The position numbers and the translations under genes were made by a program. This document shows, piece by piece, positions 54,524-64,000 of a DNA stretch of 64,000 bases (its first letter is position 1; each line of letters opens with the position of its first letter). This DNA is from Bacteroidales bacterium (lineage in GTDB: Bacteria; Bacteroidota; Bacteroidia; Bacteroidales; UBA932): contig JAFXFS010000015.1 in the NCBI GenBank assembly GCA_017513445.1, positions 35,886-99,885 of the forward strand. Reading direction: 5' to 3'. The notes under the pieces are model-generated. The model had not been told where the DNA came from, searched no databases, and saw only the letters and a program-made list of their open reading frames with translations.

Positions 54524-56404
54524 CTATTTTTTATACTCTTTTTCAAAATAATCAATAAAAGCTTCATTGACAAACTTCATTCCACCATTGGTTGGGAAAT
54601 CTCCTGAGAAGTACCAGTCGCCCAAATGGTCAGGACAAGATTGGTGAAGACCATCAATTGTTTGATAAACAATTTTAATCTCCGCCTTAAGTCCTTCAGA
54701 ATGAAGCATTTCTGCGATTTTTTCAGAGATCTCTTCGTCTGTGAAAGGAGCATAAATGTTCTTTACGCAGTTTACATATTGAGCAGGATTTTCTTTAATT
54801 TGCTCTTTGGCTGCATTGTATGTCTCCTCTATAACACTCTCCATATTGCGGTCGTGTAGTAACTCTACTGCAGCTCTGAAGGCGATAAATTCACTCATAC
54901 TTGACATATCAATTCCATAGCAGTCTGGGTATCTGACTTGTGGAGATGAAGATACAATCACAATTCTCTTAGGATTCAATCTGTCAAGAATCTTCAAAAT
55001 ACTCTGTTTTAGAGTCGTTCCCCTTACGATACTATCATCAATAACCACGAGATTATCAACATCATCTACGATTGTGCCATAAGTTACATCATAAACGTGG
55101 GCAGCCATATCGTTACGTGCTTTACCTTGAGCAATAAAAGTTCTCAACTTAATATCCTTGATTGCAACTTTCTCGCTTCTGATGCGTCTGGAAAGAACTT
55201 TTTCAAGTTCTGCTTCATCCAGTTTGTCCTTATGTTGAAGTATGTACTCTATCTTTTGCTTGTTGAGGTATTTCTCAAAGCCATTCAACATACCGAAATA
55301 TGCTACCTCTGCGGTATTTGGAATGAAAGATAGTACAGTATTGTCAATATCGTAGTCAACAGATTTCAAAATTGGTTCTACAAGTAGTTCGCCAAGCATC
55401 TTTCTCTCTTTGTAGATATCAGCATCACTACCTCTGGAGAAATAAATCCTCTCAAATGAGCAGGCTTTTTTCTCTTTTGGCTCAAGAATAGGGACAATTC
55501 TAAGTTTTCCGCGTCTGTCAACGATAAGTGCCTCTCCACTATTCAACTCTTTCACACTATTGATTGGAACATTCATCGCTGTTTGGATAACAGGGCGTTC
55601 AGAGGCAACCACAACTATCTCATCATCAGCATAATAGAAGGCAGTGCGAATTCCCCAAGGGTCTCTCATCGTGAATGTTTCACCACTACCTGTCATACCA
55701 CTGACAACATATCCGCCATCCCAGATTGGAGAGCAACGTTTTAATAGTTTTGATACATCAAACCTTTTATCAATCTCTTTTGTAGTCTCAGCACCTTCAA
55801 ATCCCTCTGCTTGACACTCTCTATAAAGATATTCAATCTCCATATCAAGTCCGTGACCAAGTTGGTCTAAAAGGAGGTGAGTGTCAGCATAACGACGTGG
55901 GTGTTGGCCGATTCGTACTAAATCTTCATAGACATCCTCTACATTTGTAAGTGAGAAGTTACCACAGATAACCAAACTTTTAGCACACCAGTTATCTCTA
56001 CGAAGGAACGGGTGAATAAAGTCCAGACCAGCTTTACCTGTCGAACTGTAACGAAGGTGTCCCATATATAACTCCGATGCAAATGGAAGATGCTCTTTGG
56101 CATAATCTGCATCAGCATTTTGTCCCTTATCAAAATCAATCTTTGCATTGATTTTGTCAAAAATCTCTGTGATTGCTGTTGAACCTAATGCCTTCTCTCT
56201 GAAAATATATTCATCTCCTCTTCTGGCATCAAGTTTAACACTTGCAATACCTGCGCCCTCTTGACCTCTGTTATGTTGTTTCTCCATCAGCAGATATAGT
56301 TTTTGGAGACCATACATCCAGGTTCCATATTTCTGTTGATAGTAGCTAAGTGGTTTAAGAAGTCTTACAATTGCGATACCGCATTCGTGTTTTAGTGGTT
56401 CCAT
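54524..56404 (-). CDS. purF: Amidophosphoribosyltransferase
   Basis: A 626-residue enzyme of the long Bacteroidetes type. The N-terminal glutaminase begins at Cys8 after a short propeptide (MEPLKHECGIAIVRL), with QHNRGQEGAG and YMGHLRYSSTG. The C-terminal phosphoribosyltransferase carries the PRPP loop NLVVIDDSIVRGTTLKQS. It catalyses the first step of purine synthesis. It is longer than the E. coli enzyme (about 505) because of insertions near residues 85-105 and 385-420 and a C-terminal extension. Confidence 0.9.
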   Translation of the reverse strand: MEPLKHECGIAIVRLLKPLSYYQQKYGTWMYGLQKLYLLMEKQHNRGQEGAGIASVKLDARRGDEYIFREKALGSTAITEIFDKINAKIDFDKGQNADADYAKEHLPFASELYMGHLRYSSTGKAGLDFIHPFLRRDNWCAKSLVICGNFSLTNVEDVYEDLVRIGQHPRRYADTHLLLDQLGHGLDMEIEYLYRECQAEGFEGAETTKEIDKRFDVSKLLKRCSPIWDGGYVVSGMTGSGETFTMRDPWGIRTAFYYADDEIVVVASERPVIQTAMNVPINSVKELNSGEALIVDRRGKLRIVPILEPKEKKACSFERIYFSRGSDADIYKERKMLGELLVEPILKSVDYDIDNTVLSFIPNTAEVAYFGMLNGFEKYLNKQKIEYILQHKDKLDEAELEKVLSRRIRSEKVAIKDIKLRTFIAQGKARNDMAAHVYDVTYGTIVDDVDNLVVIDDSIVRGTTLKQSILKILDRLNPKRIVIVSSSPQVRYPDCYGIDMSSMSEFIAFRAAVELLHDRNMESVIEETYNAAKEQIKENPAQYVNCVKNIYAPFTDEEISEKIAEMLHSEGLKAEIKIVYQTIDGLHQSCPDHLGDWYFSGDFPTNGGMKFVNEAFIDYFEKEYKK

Positions 56405-56426
56405 ATCTCTGAAAAATTATATGGCA

Positions 56427-56434
56427 CAAAAATA
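56427..56434 (-). promoter_or_regulatory. purF promoter -7 box
   Basis: CAAAAATA on the plus strand reads TATTTTTG on the minus strand, 23 bases before the start. -33 box not evident. Confidence 0.4.
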
Positions 56435-56467
56435 ATATAGTTTGAAAAAAATTGAATAAAAAATATG

Positions 56468-58585
56468 CTATTTACACCATTTATCTAACCAACCAAAGAA
56501 TGTTCTGTGCCAATGAATAGAGTTTTGAGGCTTAAGAATCCAGTGATTCTCATCAGGGAATAGTAGCATTTCAGAAGGAACGCCCATCATTTGTGCAGCA
56601 TTAAAGGCTGCCATACCTTGATCTACAGGCACTCTGTAGTCCAATTCCCCGTGAATGACAAGGATAGGAGTATCCCAGTTTTTAATCAATTTATGAGGTG
56701 AGTTTGCATAGTGACGTTTAGCAACTGGATTATCACTCCAAGGTGCACCACTCTGTTTTACATTTGGCTGAGCAATACCTCCATTATCCCAGTTAGGGAA
56801 CCACATCTCCTCTGTAACCATATACATATGTTCCTGATTGAAGATTCCGGCGTGTGCAATAAAGGCATCAAATCTATTTTGGTGAACACCTGCTAAATAA
56901 TAGACTGAATATCCGCCATAACTTGCACCAACGGCTGCCATTTTGCCAACGTATGGTTCAGCTTTAAGAGCATCAGCAGCAGATAGATAGTCTTTAATGT
57001 TCTGTCCGCAATAATCTCCTGAAATTTGTTCGCACCACTCCTGACCGAAAGCTGTTGTTCCTCTTCTGTTTGGAAGAATTACGATGTATCCCTGCTGAGC
57101 CATCAATCTATAATTCCATCTGTAAGACCAACCTTGGCTCAATGTGCCTTGTGGACCACCTAAACATACAAGAATTGATGGATACTTTTTACTTTCATCA
57201 AATTTAGGAGGATAAAGCACCCAGGTAAGCATTTTCTTGCCATCTGTTGTCTTAATCCATCGCTCTTCGACTTTTGGTTCATCAAGTTTGGAGATAAGTT
57301 CATCATTTTCGTGAGAAATCGCACTCCAAGAGCCATCTGTGGCAGAAATCGACACAATCTCTGATGGACGCATCATACTGGTATTTGTTGCAATCAATCT
57401 ATCGCCCACAATAGTAGGGGAGCTGAAATCATACCACTCTCTTTCTGGAGTAACCTGTGCAAAATTTCCATCAAGATCTACTCTCCAGATTCCCTTTAAT
57501 CCCTCTACTAAAGATGAGAAGTATAGCCCTTTTGAGTCCTCCATCCATACAGGACCTTCCACATTATATTTGAATTTATTTTCGGTAAGTTCTACTTTTG
57601 ATTCATCTTCAAGATTAATTATAAATAATCTAACCTTATCGGCCTCATATCCATCTCTTTCCATACTCAAAAAGGCCAATTTTGTGCCATCAGGGGAGAA
57701 AGATGGTTCAGTATCGTATCCCATCATACCCTCTGTAAGGTTTTTACATTCAGCTGTGGCAATATCATAAAGGTAAATGTCGCTATTTGTAGAGAAGGCA
57801 TACTCTTTACCTGTCAATTTTCTGCAAGAGTAGGCGATCTTGGTACCATCTGGACTCCACGCAAGCTGCTCAATACCACTAAATGGCTCAGCAGGAAGCT
57901 CAAATGGAGCTCCGTCAAGGATGTCAACTCCCTCACCAAGTCCATTTTCTCCCAAATCTGCAATATAACTATGAGGAATATTCTCTACAAAATGATCCCA
58001 ATGGCGGTACATTAAATCTGTAATAATTCTACCTGTCGATTTCTCCAAATCAGGGTAGATGTCAACTGGTTTTGTAGCTGACTTAAATTCAGATGTGTAA
58101 ATCAACCTCTTTTGATCCGGAGATAACTTAAACTCCATAATGCCATTTTCAACACTGCTTAATTGTTTCTCTCCGCTTCCGTCGCTATTCATAACCCATA
58201 GTTGTCCCGATCTGAGGAATAGAATCTTCTTACCATCCTGATACCATCTGGCATTGTTTTCGCCCTTTGCAGTAGATGTAAGTTGGACTCTGTTATTTCC
58301 GTCAATATCCATTACAAATAGTTCACGGTTGCTCTTGTTCTGCTCAATACTTGGATAACTAACTCCAAAGAGAATCTTTTTGCCATCAGGGGATACCTGT
58401 GGATCAGAAACTCTGCCAAGAGTGTTAAGCATCTCTGGAGTGAAAACTCCATCATTAACTTCAAGAACAGTTTTGGTAATTGGACTCTCTTGAGGTTGAG
58501 AATTTGTGCAAGATGTTGTTGTCATAGCTACACCTATTATTAATAAGGAAAATGTTTTGAATCTGTTTAGGGATAATTTTTTCAT
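56468..58585 (-). CDS. S9 prolyl oligopeptidase-family lipoprotein
   Basis: A 705-residue protein with a lipobox (AMTTTSCTNS), a seven-blade WD40-like propeller (residues 45-430, SPDGKKILFG and SPDGTKIAYS motifs) and a C-terminal alpha/beta hydrolase. The catalytic triad is visible: Ser in VGASYGGYSVYY, Asp in VIHGELDYRVP and His in PDENHWI. Such enzymes release dipeptides or acyl-amino acids from peptides in the periplasm. The gene stands alone and diverges from the ribosomal operon. Confidence 0.9.
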   Translation of the reverse strand: MKKLSLNRFKTFSLLIIGVAMTTTSCTNSQPQESPITKTVLEVNDGVFTPEMLNTLGRVSDPQVSPDGKKILFGVSYPSIEQNKSNRELFVMDIDGNNRVQLTSTAKGENNARWYQDGKKILFLRSGQLWVMNSDGSGEKQLSSVENGIMEFKLSPDQKRLIYTSEFKSATKPVDIYPDLEKSTGRIITDLMYRHWDHFVENIPHSYIADLGENGLGEGVDILDGAPFELPAEPFSGIEQLAWSPDGTKIAYSCRKLTGKEYAFSTNSDIYLYDIATAECKNLTEGMMGYDTEPSFSPDGTKLAFLSMERDGYEADKVRLFIINLEDESKVELTENKFKYNVEGPVWMEDSKGLYFSSLVEGLKGIWRVDLDGNFAQVTPEREWYDFSSPTIVGDRLIATNTSMMRPSEIVSISATDGSWSAISHENDELISKLDEPKVEERWIKTTDGKKMLTWVLYPPKFDESKKYPSILVCLGGPQGTLSQGWSYRWNYRLMAQQGYIVILPNRRGTTAFGQEWCEQISGDYCGQNIKDYLSAADALKAEPYVGKMAAVGASYGGYSVYYLAGVHQNRFDAFIAHAGIFNQEHMYMVTEEMWFPNWDNGGIAQPNVKQSGAPWSDNPVAKRHYANSPHKLIKNWDTPILVIHGELDYRVPVDQGMAAFNAAQMMGVPSEMLLFPDENHWILKPQNSIHWHRTFFGWLDKWCK

Positions 58586-58615
58586 CTGAATCTTGTTTTT
58601 TATGCATTAGGGTTA

Positions 58616-58623
58616 CAAAGTTA
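58616..58623 (-). promoter_or_regulatory. S9 peptidase promoter -7 box
   Basis: CAAAGTTA on the plus strand reads TAACTTTG on the minus strand, 31 bases before the start. Confidence 0.45.
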
Positions 58624-58645
58624 GATAATTTTATTAACAAAAATA

Positions 58646-58700
58646 GTTGTTTATTAACAATTTAGTCGTATATTTGCAGCCCGCAAAAATGCGGATTTTT
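58646..58700 (+). promoter_or_regulatory. ribosomal operon promoter with leader hairpin
   Basis: TTG at 58647-58649, 19 bases, TATATTTG at 58669-58676. Directly after the start of transcription CCGCA/TGCGG (58681-58694) and ATTTTT form a small terminator-like hairpin, a possible attenuator. Confidence 0.65.
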
Positions 58701-58736
58701 AACTTAATATATTAATTAACACCAAATTAACAACCA

Positions 58737-59375
58737 ATGCCTGGATTAATTGGAAAAAAAATCGGAATGACTTCCGTTTTCGATGCTGATGGAAAAAATC
58801 TTCCATGCACCGTTATTGAAGCTGGTCCGTGTGTTGTTACGCAGATTCGTACAGTAGAAAAAGATGGTTATGCCGCTGTACAACTTGCCTATGACGAAGC
58901 AAAAGAAAAACACACCAGCAAGGCTCTTCAGGGCCATTTTGAAAAGGCAGGAACCACTCCTAAGAAAAAACTTGTAGAGTTCACAAACTTTGACACAACT
59001 CAAGTTAAATTAGGAGATACTATCACCGTCGCAGATCTTGACCTTGATCTTTCAGAGGGCAAGACCGACTGGTTAGATGTTACCGGAATTTCTAAAGGTA
59101 AAGGCTTCCAAGGTGTTGTGAAACGCCACGGATTCGCAGGTGTCGGAGGAACAACTCACGGTCAGCACAACAGACTACGTGCTCCCGGATCTTTGGGTGC
59201 TTCTTCTTGGCCATCAAGAGTTTTCAAAGGTATGAGAATGGCCGGCCGTATGGGTGGCGATCGCGTAAAGGTTTCTAACCTACAAGTGATCAAAATCATT
59301 CCTGAAAACAACTTAGTAATTGTAAAAGGCTCTGTACCAGGAGCTAGAGGTTCTTATGTAATTTTGGAGGATTAA
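58737..59375 (+). CDS. rplC: 50S ribosomal protein L3
   Basis: A 212-residue L3: [19 protein letters not shown] at the start and the conserved loop [33 protein letters not shown] near residues 118-155. It is the first gene of the operon; rpsJ, which normally precedes it, is absent. Confidence 0.97.
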   Translation: MPGLIGKKIGMTSVFDADGKNLPCTVIEAGPCVVTQIRTVEKDGYAAVQLAYDEAKEKHTSKALQGHFEKAGTTPKKKLVEFTNFDTTQVKLGDTITVADLDLDLSEGKTDWLDVTGISKGKGFQGVVKRHGFAGVGGTTHGQHNRLRAPGSLGASSWPSRVFKGMRMAGRMGGDRVKVSNLQVIKIIPENNLVIVKGSVPGARGSYVILED

Positions 59376-59381
59376 GCGTCT

Positions 59382-60008
59382 ATGAATTTAGCAGTTTATA
59401 AAATCGATGGCACATTGTCAGGAAAAGAGGTTGTTCTTGATGATGCAATTTTTGGTATCGAACCAAATGATCACGCTATTTACTTAGACGTGAAACAATA
59501 TTTGGCTAACCAACGCCAAGGTACTCACAAAAGTAAAGAACGTTGGGAAATCGCACACAGCACTAAGAAACTTATTCGTCAGAAAGGTTCAGGTGGTGCT
59601 CGTCACGGTAGTTTGAAAGCAAATATCTATGTAGGTGGTGGTAGAGTATTCGGTCCACAACCACGTGATTACAGATTCAAACTAAACAAAAAGCTTAAAC
59701 AACTTGCTCGTTATTCAGCTCTTTCTTACAAAGCTAAAGATGAAGCAATCGTGTTGGTTGAGCCATTTGTAATGGAAGCTCCTAAGACAAAAGAGTTTAT
59801 CAAAATTCTTGAGAACTTGAAATCTTATGGAAGAAAGACTCTTGTAGTGCTTCCTGAAAATTCAAATAATATTTACTTATCGTCACGTAACTTACCAGAA
59901 GTTTCAGTTATCACTGTTGATGAAATCAACACTTACGCTATTATGAACTCAAACAAACTTGTTTTGGTTGACGGCGTACAAGAAATTTTGGCAAGCAGAC
60001 GTAAATAA
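59382..60008 (+). CDS. rplD: 50S ribosomal protein L4
   Basis: A 208-residue L4 with the tunnel loop [20 protein letters not shown] and [20 protein letters not shown]. It follows rplC after six bases. In some bacteria L4 represses this operon; nothing in the leader proves that here. Confidence 0.97.
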   Translation: MNLAVYKIDGTLSGKEVVLDDAIFGIEPNDHAIYLDVKQYLANQRQGTHKSKERWEIAHSTKKLIRQKGSGGARHGSLKANIYVGGGRVFGPQPRDYRFKLNKKLKQLARYSALSYKAKDEAIVLVEPFVMEAPKTKEFIKILENLKSYGRKTLVVLPENSNNIYLSSRNLPEVSVITVDEINTYAIMNSNKLVLVDGVQEILASRRK

Positions 60009-60017
60009 TTAGGAGCA

Positions 60018-60308
60018 ATGGGAATTTTAATTAAGCCAATAGTAACTGAAAAGATGACGATTCAAGGCGAAAAATTGAATCGCTATGGTTTCATTGTTGA
60101 CAGAACTGCCAACAAAGTTGAAATCAAGAAAGCAGTTGAGGAAATGTATGGAGTTTCAGTTGTTGATGTTAACACTGTAAACTACCACGGAAAGAAAAAA
60201 AGCCGTTTTACAAAGGCTGGTATTTTAACAGGCCGTGCAAACCACTATAAGAAAGCTTATGTGACATTGGCCGGAGATGATAAGATAGACTTCTATAGTA
60301 ACATTTAA
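60018..60308 (+). CDS. rplW: 50S ribosomal protein L23
   Basis: A 96-residue L23: [19 protein letters not shown], then [18 protein letters not shown]. It sits at the tunnel exit, where trigger factor and SRP dock. Confidence 0.97.
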   Translation: MGILIKPIVTEKMTIQGEKLNRYGFIVDRTANKVEIKKAVEEMYGVSVVDVNTVNYHGKKKSRFTKAGILTGRANHYKKAYVTLAGDDKIDFYSNI

Positions 60309-60312
60309 GGCA

Positions 60313-61137
<825 letters not shown>

Positions 61138-61158
61138 CGGAATAAAAGTATAGAGATT

Positions 61159-61425
61159 ATGAGTCGTTCATTAAGAAAAGGTCCATATATTCAGGACAGT
61201 CTAGAAAAAAGAGTGCTCGCTATGAATGAGGGCACTATGAAGAAAGAGGTCATCAAAACTTGGTCTCGCGCTAGTATGATATCTCCAGACTTCGTAGGAC
61301 ACACTATAGCTGTTCATAATGGAAATAAATTTATTCCAGTTTATGTAACAGAGAATATGGTAGGTCACAAACTCGGAGAATTTGCACCGACACGTACCTT
61401 CAAAGGTCACTCGGGTAATCGTTAA
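61159..61425 (+). CDS. rpsS: 30S ribosomal protein S19
   Basis: An 88-residue S19: [36 protein letters not shown] and [15 protein letters not shown]. Confidence 0.97.
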   Translation: MSRSLRKGPYIQDSLEKRVLAMNEGTMKKEVIKTWSRASMISPDFVGHTIAVHNGNKFIPVYVTENMVGHKLGEFAPTRTFKGHSGNR

Positions 61426-61447
61426 TAATTAAAAAAAGGATTACGAA

Positions 61448-61873
61448 ATGGGATCAAGAAAAAGAGAAATGGCCAATAGGCTAAAAGAAATAAAGAAACA
61501 AACAGCTATTGCTAAGCTGAATGATGTTCCTACTTCACCACGCAAAATGCGTTTGGTAGCTGATATTATCAGAGGAGTAGAGGTAAATCGCGCTTTGGAT
61601 ATTCTTAAATATTCAAAGAAAGAGGCTTCAGTTCGTTTGGAAAAACTTCTTCGTAGCGCAATCGCTAACTGGGAAGCTAAAAACGAAGCTGATCGTAAAG
61701 AATTGGAAAATGGTAATGTATATGTTCAAACTATTATGGTTGGACAAGGTCGTACACTAAAACGTATCCGTACAGCTCCTCAAGGTCGTGCTGCACGTAT
61801 CCGTAAACGTTCAAACCACGTTACTATTGTTGTAGGAACCAAACAAAAACCAGAAGTTAAGGAGGAAGCATAG
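61448..61873 (+). CDS. rplV: 50S ribosomal protein L22
   Basis: A 141-residue L22 with [17 protein letters not shown] near residue 26 and the tunnel hairpin [20 protein letters not shown] near 100. It has a longer N terminus than many L22 proteins; a start at the internal ATG at 61469 is possible. Confidence 0.95.
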   Translation: MGSRKREMANRLKEIKKQTAIAKLNDVPTSPRKMRLVADIIRGVEVNRALDILKYSKKEASVRLEKLLRSAIANWEAKNEADRKELENGNVYVQTIMVGQGRTLKRIRTAPQGRAARIRKRSNHVTIVVGTKQKPEVKEEA

Positions 61874-61874
61874 T

Positions 61875-62636
61875 ATGGGACAAAAAACAAATCCTATTAG
61901 CAACAGAGTCGGTATTATCCGCGGTTGGGACTCAAACTGGTCAGGTGACTACCCAAGCAGAATTTTGGAAGATTCTAAAATTCGTGAATATTTGAATGCT
62001 CGTCTTTCAAAGGCATCTTTGTCAAGAATCGTTATCGAGCGTTCTTTGAAATTGATTACAGTTACAATTCATACTGCACGTCCAGGTGTTATCATCGGTA
62101 AAGGTGGTAAAGAGGTGGATAAGTTGAAAGAAGAATTGAAGAAGGTTTGTAACAAAGAGGTTCAAATCAATATCTTCGAAGTAAAACGTCCAGAAGTTGA
62201 TGCTAATATCGTAGCTAACAACATCGCTCGTCAAGTTGAAGGTAGAGTTTCTTATCGTAGAGCAATCAAAATGGCTATCGCTTCTACAATGAAAGTTGGT
62301 GCTGAAGGTATCAAAGTTCTTATCAGCGGTCGTCTAGGTGGTGCTGAAATGGCAAGAAGCGAACTATTCAAAGAGGGTCGTACTCCTCTTCACACTTTCC
62401 GTGCTGACATTGACTATGCTTTAGCAGAAGCTCACACTAAAGTTGGTGTGCTTGGTATTAAAGTATGGATTTGCAACGGTGAAGTTTATGGTAAACGTGA
62501 CCTTTCTCCAAATGCAGGTGTAGCAGTTAATGCTCAACCTGAACAACAAAATGATCGTCGTCCTCGCAATGGTCGTGGTGGTCGTTCAAAAGGTCGTGGA
62601 GATCGTAAACCTCGTCAAAACAAAAGCAACGAGTAA
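61875..62636 (+). CDS. rpsC: 30S ribosomal protein S3
   Basis: A 253-residue S3 with the KH domain signature [19 protein letters not shown] near residue 76 and [13 protein letters not shown] near 150. It has a C-terminal tail of about 40 residues rich in Arg/Gly ([19 protein letters not shown]). It is the last gene of this operon, followed by a terminator, whereas rplP, rpmC and rpsQ normally follow. Confidence 0.97.
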   Translation: MGQKTNPISNRVGIIRGWDSNWSGDYPSRILEDSKIREYLNARLSKASLSRIVIERSLKLITVTIHTARPGVIIGKGGKEVDKLKEELKKVCNKEVQINIFEVKRPEVDANIVANNIARQVEGRVSYRRAIKMAIASTMKVGAEGIKVLISGRLGGAEMARSELFKEGRTPLHTFRADIDYALAEAHTKVGVLGIKVWICNGEVYGKRDLSPNAGVAVNAQPEQQNDRRPRNGRGGRSKGRGDRKPRQNKSNE

Positions 62637-62654
62637 TTATACTTCACACAATAA

Positions 62655-62690
62655 TTAAGCTGCGCCAAATTGACGCAGCTTTTTTATTTA
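62655..62690 (+). terminator. terminator after rpsC
   Basis: AAGCTGCG pairs with CGCAGCTT (about 62657-62679), followed by TTTTTTA. Confidence 0.85.
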
Positions 62691-62757
62691 TATAGTATAG
62701 GCATCAATTTTGTACCATTGCTGTAATTGTTTAAATTTACAGAAAATTAGTATAAAA

Positions 62758-63237
62758 ATGGAATTATTTATTGAAATAGCTGCCATTCTAATGGCAATTG
62801 TAGGCGTTTTGGGGTGTTTTTTACCAATTCTTCCAGGTCCTCCTATTAACTGGGCGGCACTTCTAATACTATATTTCTGGGGTCCAGAAGAGATCACGAC
62901 AAGGTTTATGGTAATTTGGCTGGTTATAACAATTTTTGTAACTATTTTGGACTATTTTGTCCCTGCATATTTTACAAAAGTGACAGGTGGTTCAAGAGAA
63001 GCAGCCAGGGGATCGCTTGTAGGAACGATGGTAGGGTTATTCTTTTTCCCTCCATTCGGGATTATTATAGGTGCTTTTTTAGGGGCTATGGCTGCAGAAA
63101 TGTTCTTTAATAGAAGGAATGCCGAAACCTCTTTTAAATCTGCATTTGGATCATTTCTTGGCTTTATTTTTGGCACATTCTTTAAATTGATGGCCTCTTT
63201 TATTATGCTTTATTATACAATAAAGTTCATAGTTTAA
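62758..63237 (+). CDS. DUF456 membrane protein
   Basis: A 159-residue protein from the ATG at 62758 with four hydrophobic segments. The DUF456 pattern is visible: GVLGCFLPILPGPPINWAAL near residue 15 and a glycine-rich repeat GTMVGLFFFPPFGIIIGAFL near 88. Function unknown; probably a small glycine-zipper membrane protein. It stands alone after the ribosomal terminator. Confidence 0.85.
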   Translation: MELFIEIAAILMAIVGVLGCFLPILPGPPINWAALLILYFWGPEEITTRFMVIWLVITIFVTILDYFVPAYFTKVTGGSREAARGSLVGTMVGLFFFPPFGIIIGAFLGAMAAEMFFNRRNAETSFKSAFGSFLGFIFGTFFKLMASFIMLYYTIKFIV

Positions 63238-63267
63238 TAGGATAGCATTTGTATAGCATCATTCCAT

Positions 63268-63695
63268 ATTTTGTCATTCCCGAGCTTGTCTCGGGAATCT
63301 GTTTTAGATTGCCGCACTTCGTGCAGCAATGACGAACAAATACCGTCATTCCCGAGCTTACTATACATAAGAAAACGTCATTCCAGAGCTTGTCTCGGGA
63401 ATCTGATATAGATTGCCGGGCTACGCCCAGCAATGACGGTCCTAGTGCGTGTAGCAATGACGAACAAATACCGTCATTCCAAAATTCAATTCAAACGTCA
63501 TTCCCGAGCTTGTCTCGGGAATCTGTTTAGATTGCCGCACTTCGTGCAGCAATGACGGAGAGTGAACAGATTGCCGGGCTTCGCCCAGCAATGACGCCCC
63601 TATTTCGTCATTCTAAAACTAGATTCAAATGTCATTCCCGAGCTTGTCTCGGGAATCTGTTTTAGATTGCCGGGCTACGCCCAGCAATGACGGAG
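63268..63695 (+). repeat. Composite hairpin-repeat locus 5
   Basis: Alternating module A (CGTCATTCCCGAGC, loop, GCTCGGGAATCTG-like) and module B hairpins, four or five pairs. Two module B copies have stem GCAC/GTGC in place of GGGC/GCCC; others have loop TAC in place of TTC. No 76-bp units. No gene is supported. Confidence 0.88.
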
Positions 63696-63712
63696 AGTGA
63701 ACAACACATAAA

Positions 63713-63750
63713 AAAGAGAGTGCATCTTTCGACGCACTCTCAAAAATATT
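63713..63750. terminator. bidirectional terminator
   Basis: GAGAGTGC pairs with GCACTCTC (about 63716-63743), with A and T runs outside. Confidence 0.85.
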
Positions 63751-63777
63751 TTGTAAGTATATTATTTATGAATATTC

Positions 63778-64000
63778 TTACTCAGTAAGAGCTTCCCAAC
63801 CCTTATTTTGAACGATTGAATAAGTACCAGCTACACCTTCTGCATTAGTAGCATTTTTGTATTGATTATAAACATCCTTACAAATTGGTTCTAGATAGTT
63901 TCTGTATGAGAATGGAGCTCTGTTAGCATAGTTAGTAGGAACAGAGAAACCAACCATATCAGCACCATTTGTACCATCATAAACAACCTTAGTACCATCC
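63778..64000 (-). CDS. C-terminal end of an unrecognised protein
   Basis: A frame enters from the right window edge on the minus strand and ends at the TAA at 63778-63780. The visible 73 residues include VYDGTNGADMVGFSVPTN, ANRAPFSYRNYLEPICKDVY and the end VQNKGWEALTE. Codon use and a terminator just after the stop support a real gene. The family is not recognised. Confidence 0.65.
   Translation of the reverse strand, partial: DGTKVVYDGTNGADMVGFSVPTNYANRAPFSYRNYLEPICKDVYNQYKNATNAEGVAGTYSIVQNKGWEALTE

Overview
The window looks like a piece of a Bacteroidales chromosome, most likely from a gut-associated species (Rikenellaceae or a relative; the family is a guess). The clues are Bacteroidetes-type promoters (TTTG or TTG, 19 bases, TAnnTTTG) ahead of many genes, Bacteroidetes-restricted families (DUF2723, DUF4271, DUF4465, the long amidophosphoribosyltransferase), lipoproteins with short lipoboxes, a TonB-dependent cobalamin locus of the BtuB/BtuG/BtuH kind, and little use of Shine-Dalgarno sites. 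Base composition is AT-rich except for one visibly GC-richer block at about 31.4-43.3 kb.

Layout. 1-4.5 kb: a forward run of housekeeping genes (DUF2723 membrane protein, SUI1, DUF4271, hemD, rnpA, yidD). 4.9-10.4 kb: a reverse run (surface metallopeptidase-like protein, pnuC, uvrC). 10.4-19.7 kb: Na/Pi transporter, groESL, tadA-like deaminase, YqaA-like protein, tRNA-Gln, a nucleotidyltransferase-HAD fusion, a YidE/AspT-like transporter and DUF2461. 19.7-22.9 kb: a tricorn-type protease. 23.2-31.1 kb: a decaying mobile or accessory region holding a promoter-to-terminator RNA candidate, tiny membrane peptides, a frameshifted lipoprotein, a Panacea antitoxin with an unrecognised partner, an AIPR-like gene behind a structured leader, a NUMOD3-like small protein, a replication protein broken by an amber codon, a lipoprotein and a serine recombinase. 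31.4-43.3 kb: a GC-richer block bracketed by a tRNA-Leu gene and a 21-base copy of that tRNA's 3' end. It carries a TolC-HlyD-FtsX-ATPase-FtsX export system and an NtrC-type two-component system. 43.4-49.3 kb: aroB, aroC, an aroD-aroA fusion and a serine hydrolase. 49.4-54.5 kb: a cobalamin-riboswitch-controlled uptake operon. 54.5-58.6 kb: purF and an S9 peptidase. 58.7-62.6 kb: a shortened S10 ribosomal operon (rplC to rpsC only). 62.7-64 kb: DUF456 and the end of an unrecognised gene.

The most unusual signals are these. (1) A composite, modular family of hairpin repeats fills most intergenic gaps. Stem bases change in a compensating way between copies, the order of modules is fixed, one module is a 76-bp palindromic tandem unit, and the GC-richer island carries its own version. 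(2) The tRNA-Leu footprint marks the island boundaries. (3) The accessory region holds a Panacea toxin-antitoxin pair, an AIPR-like gene with a three-hairpin leader, and a possible small RNA gene. (4) The S10 operon appears to be split. All family assignments are from reading the protein sequences; no database search was run.
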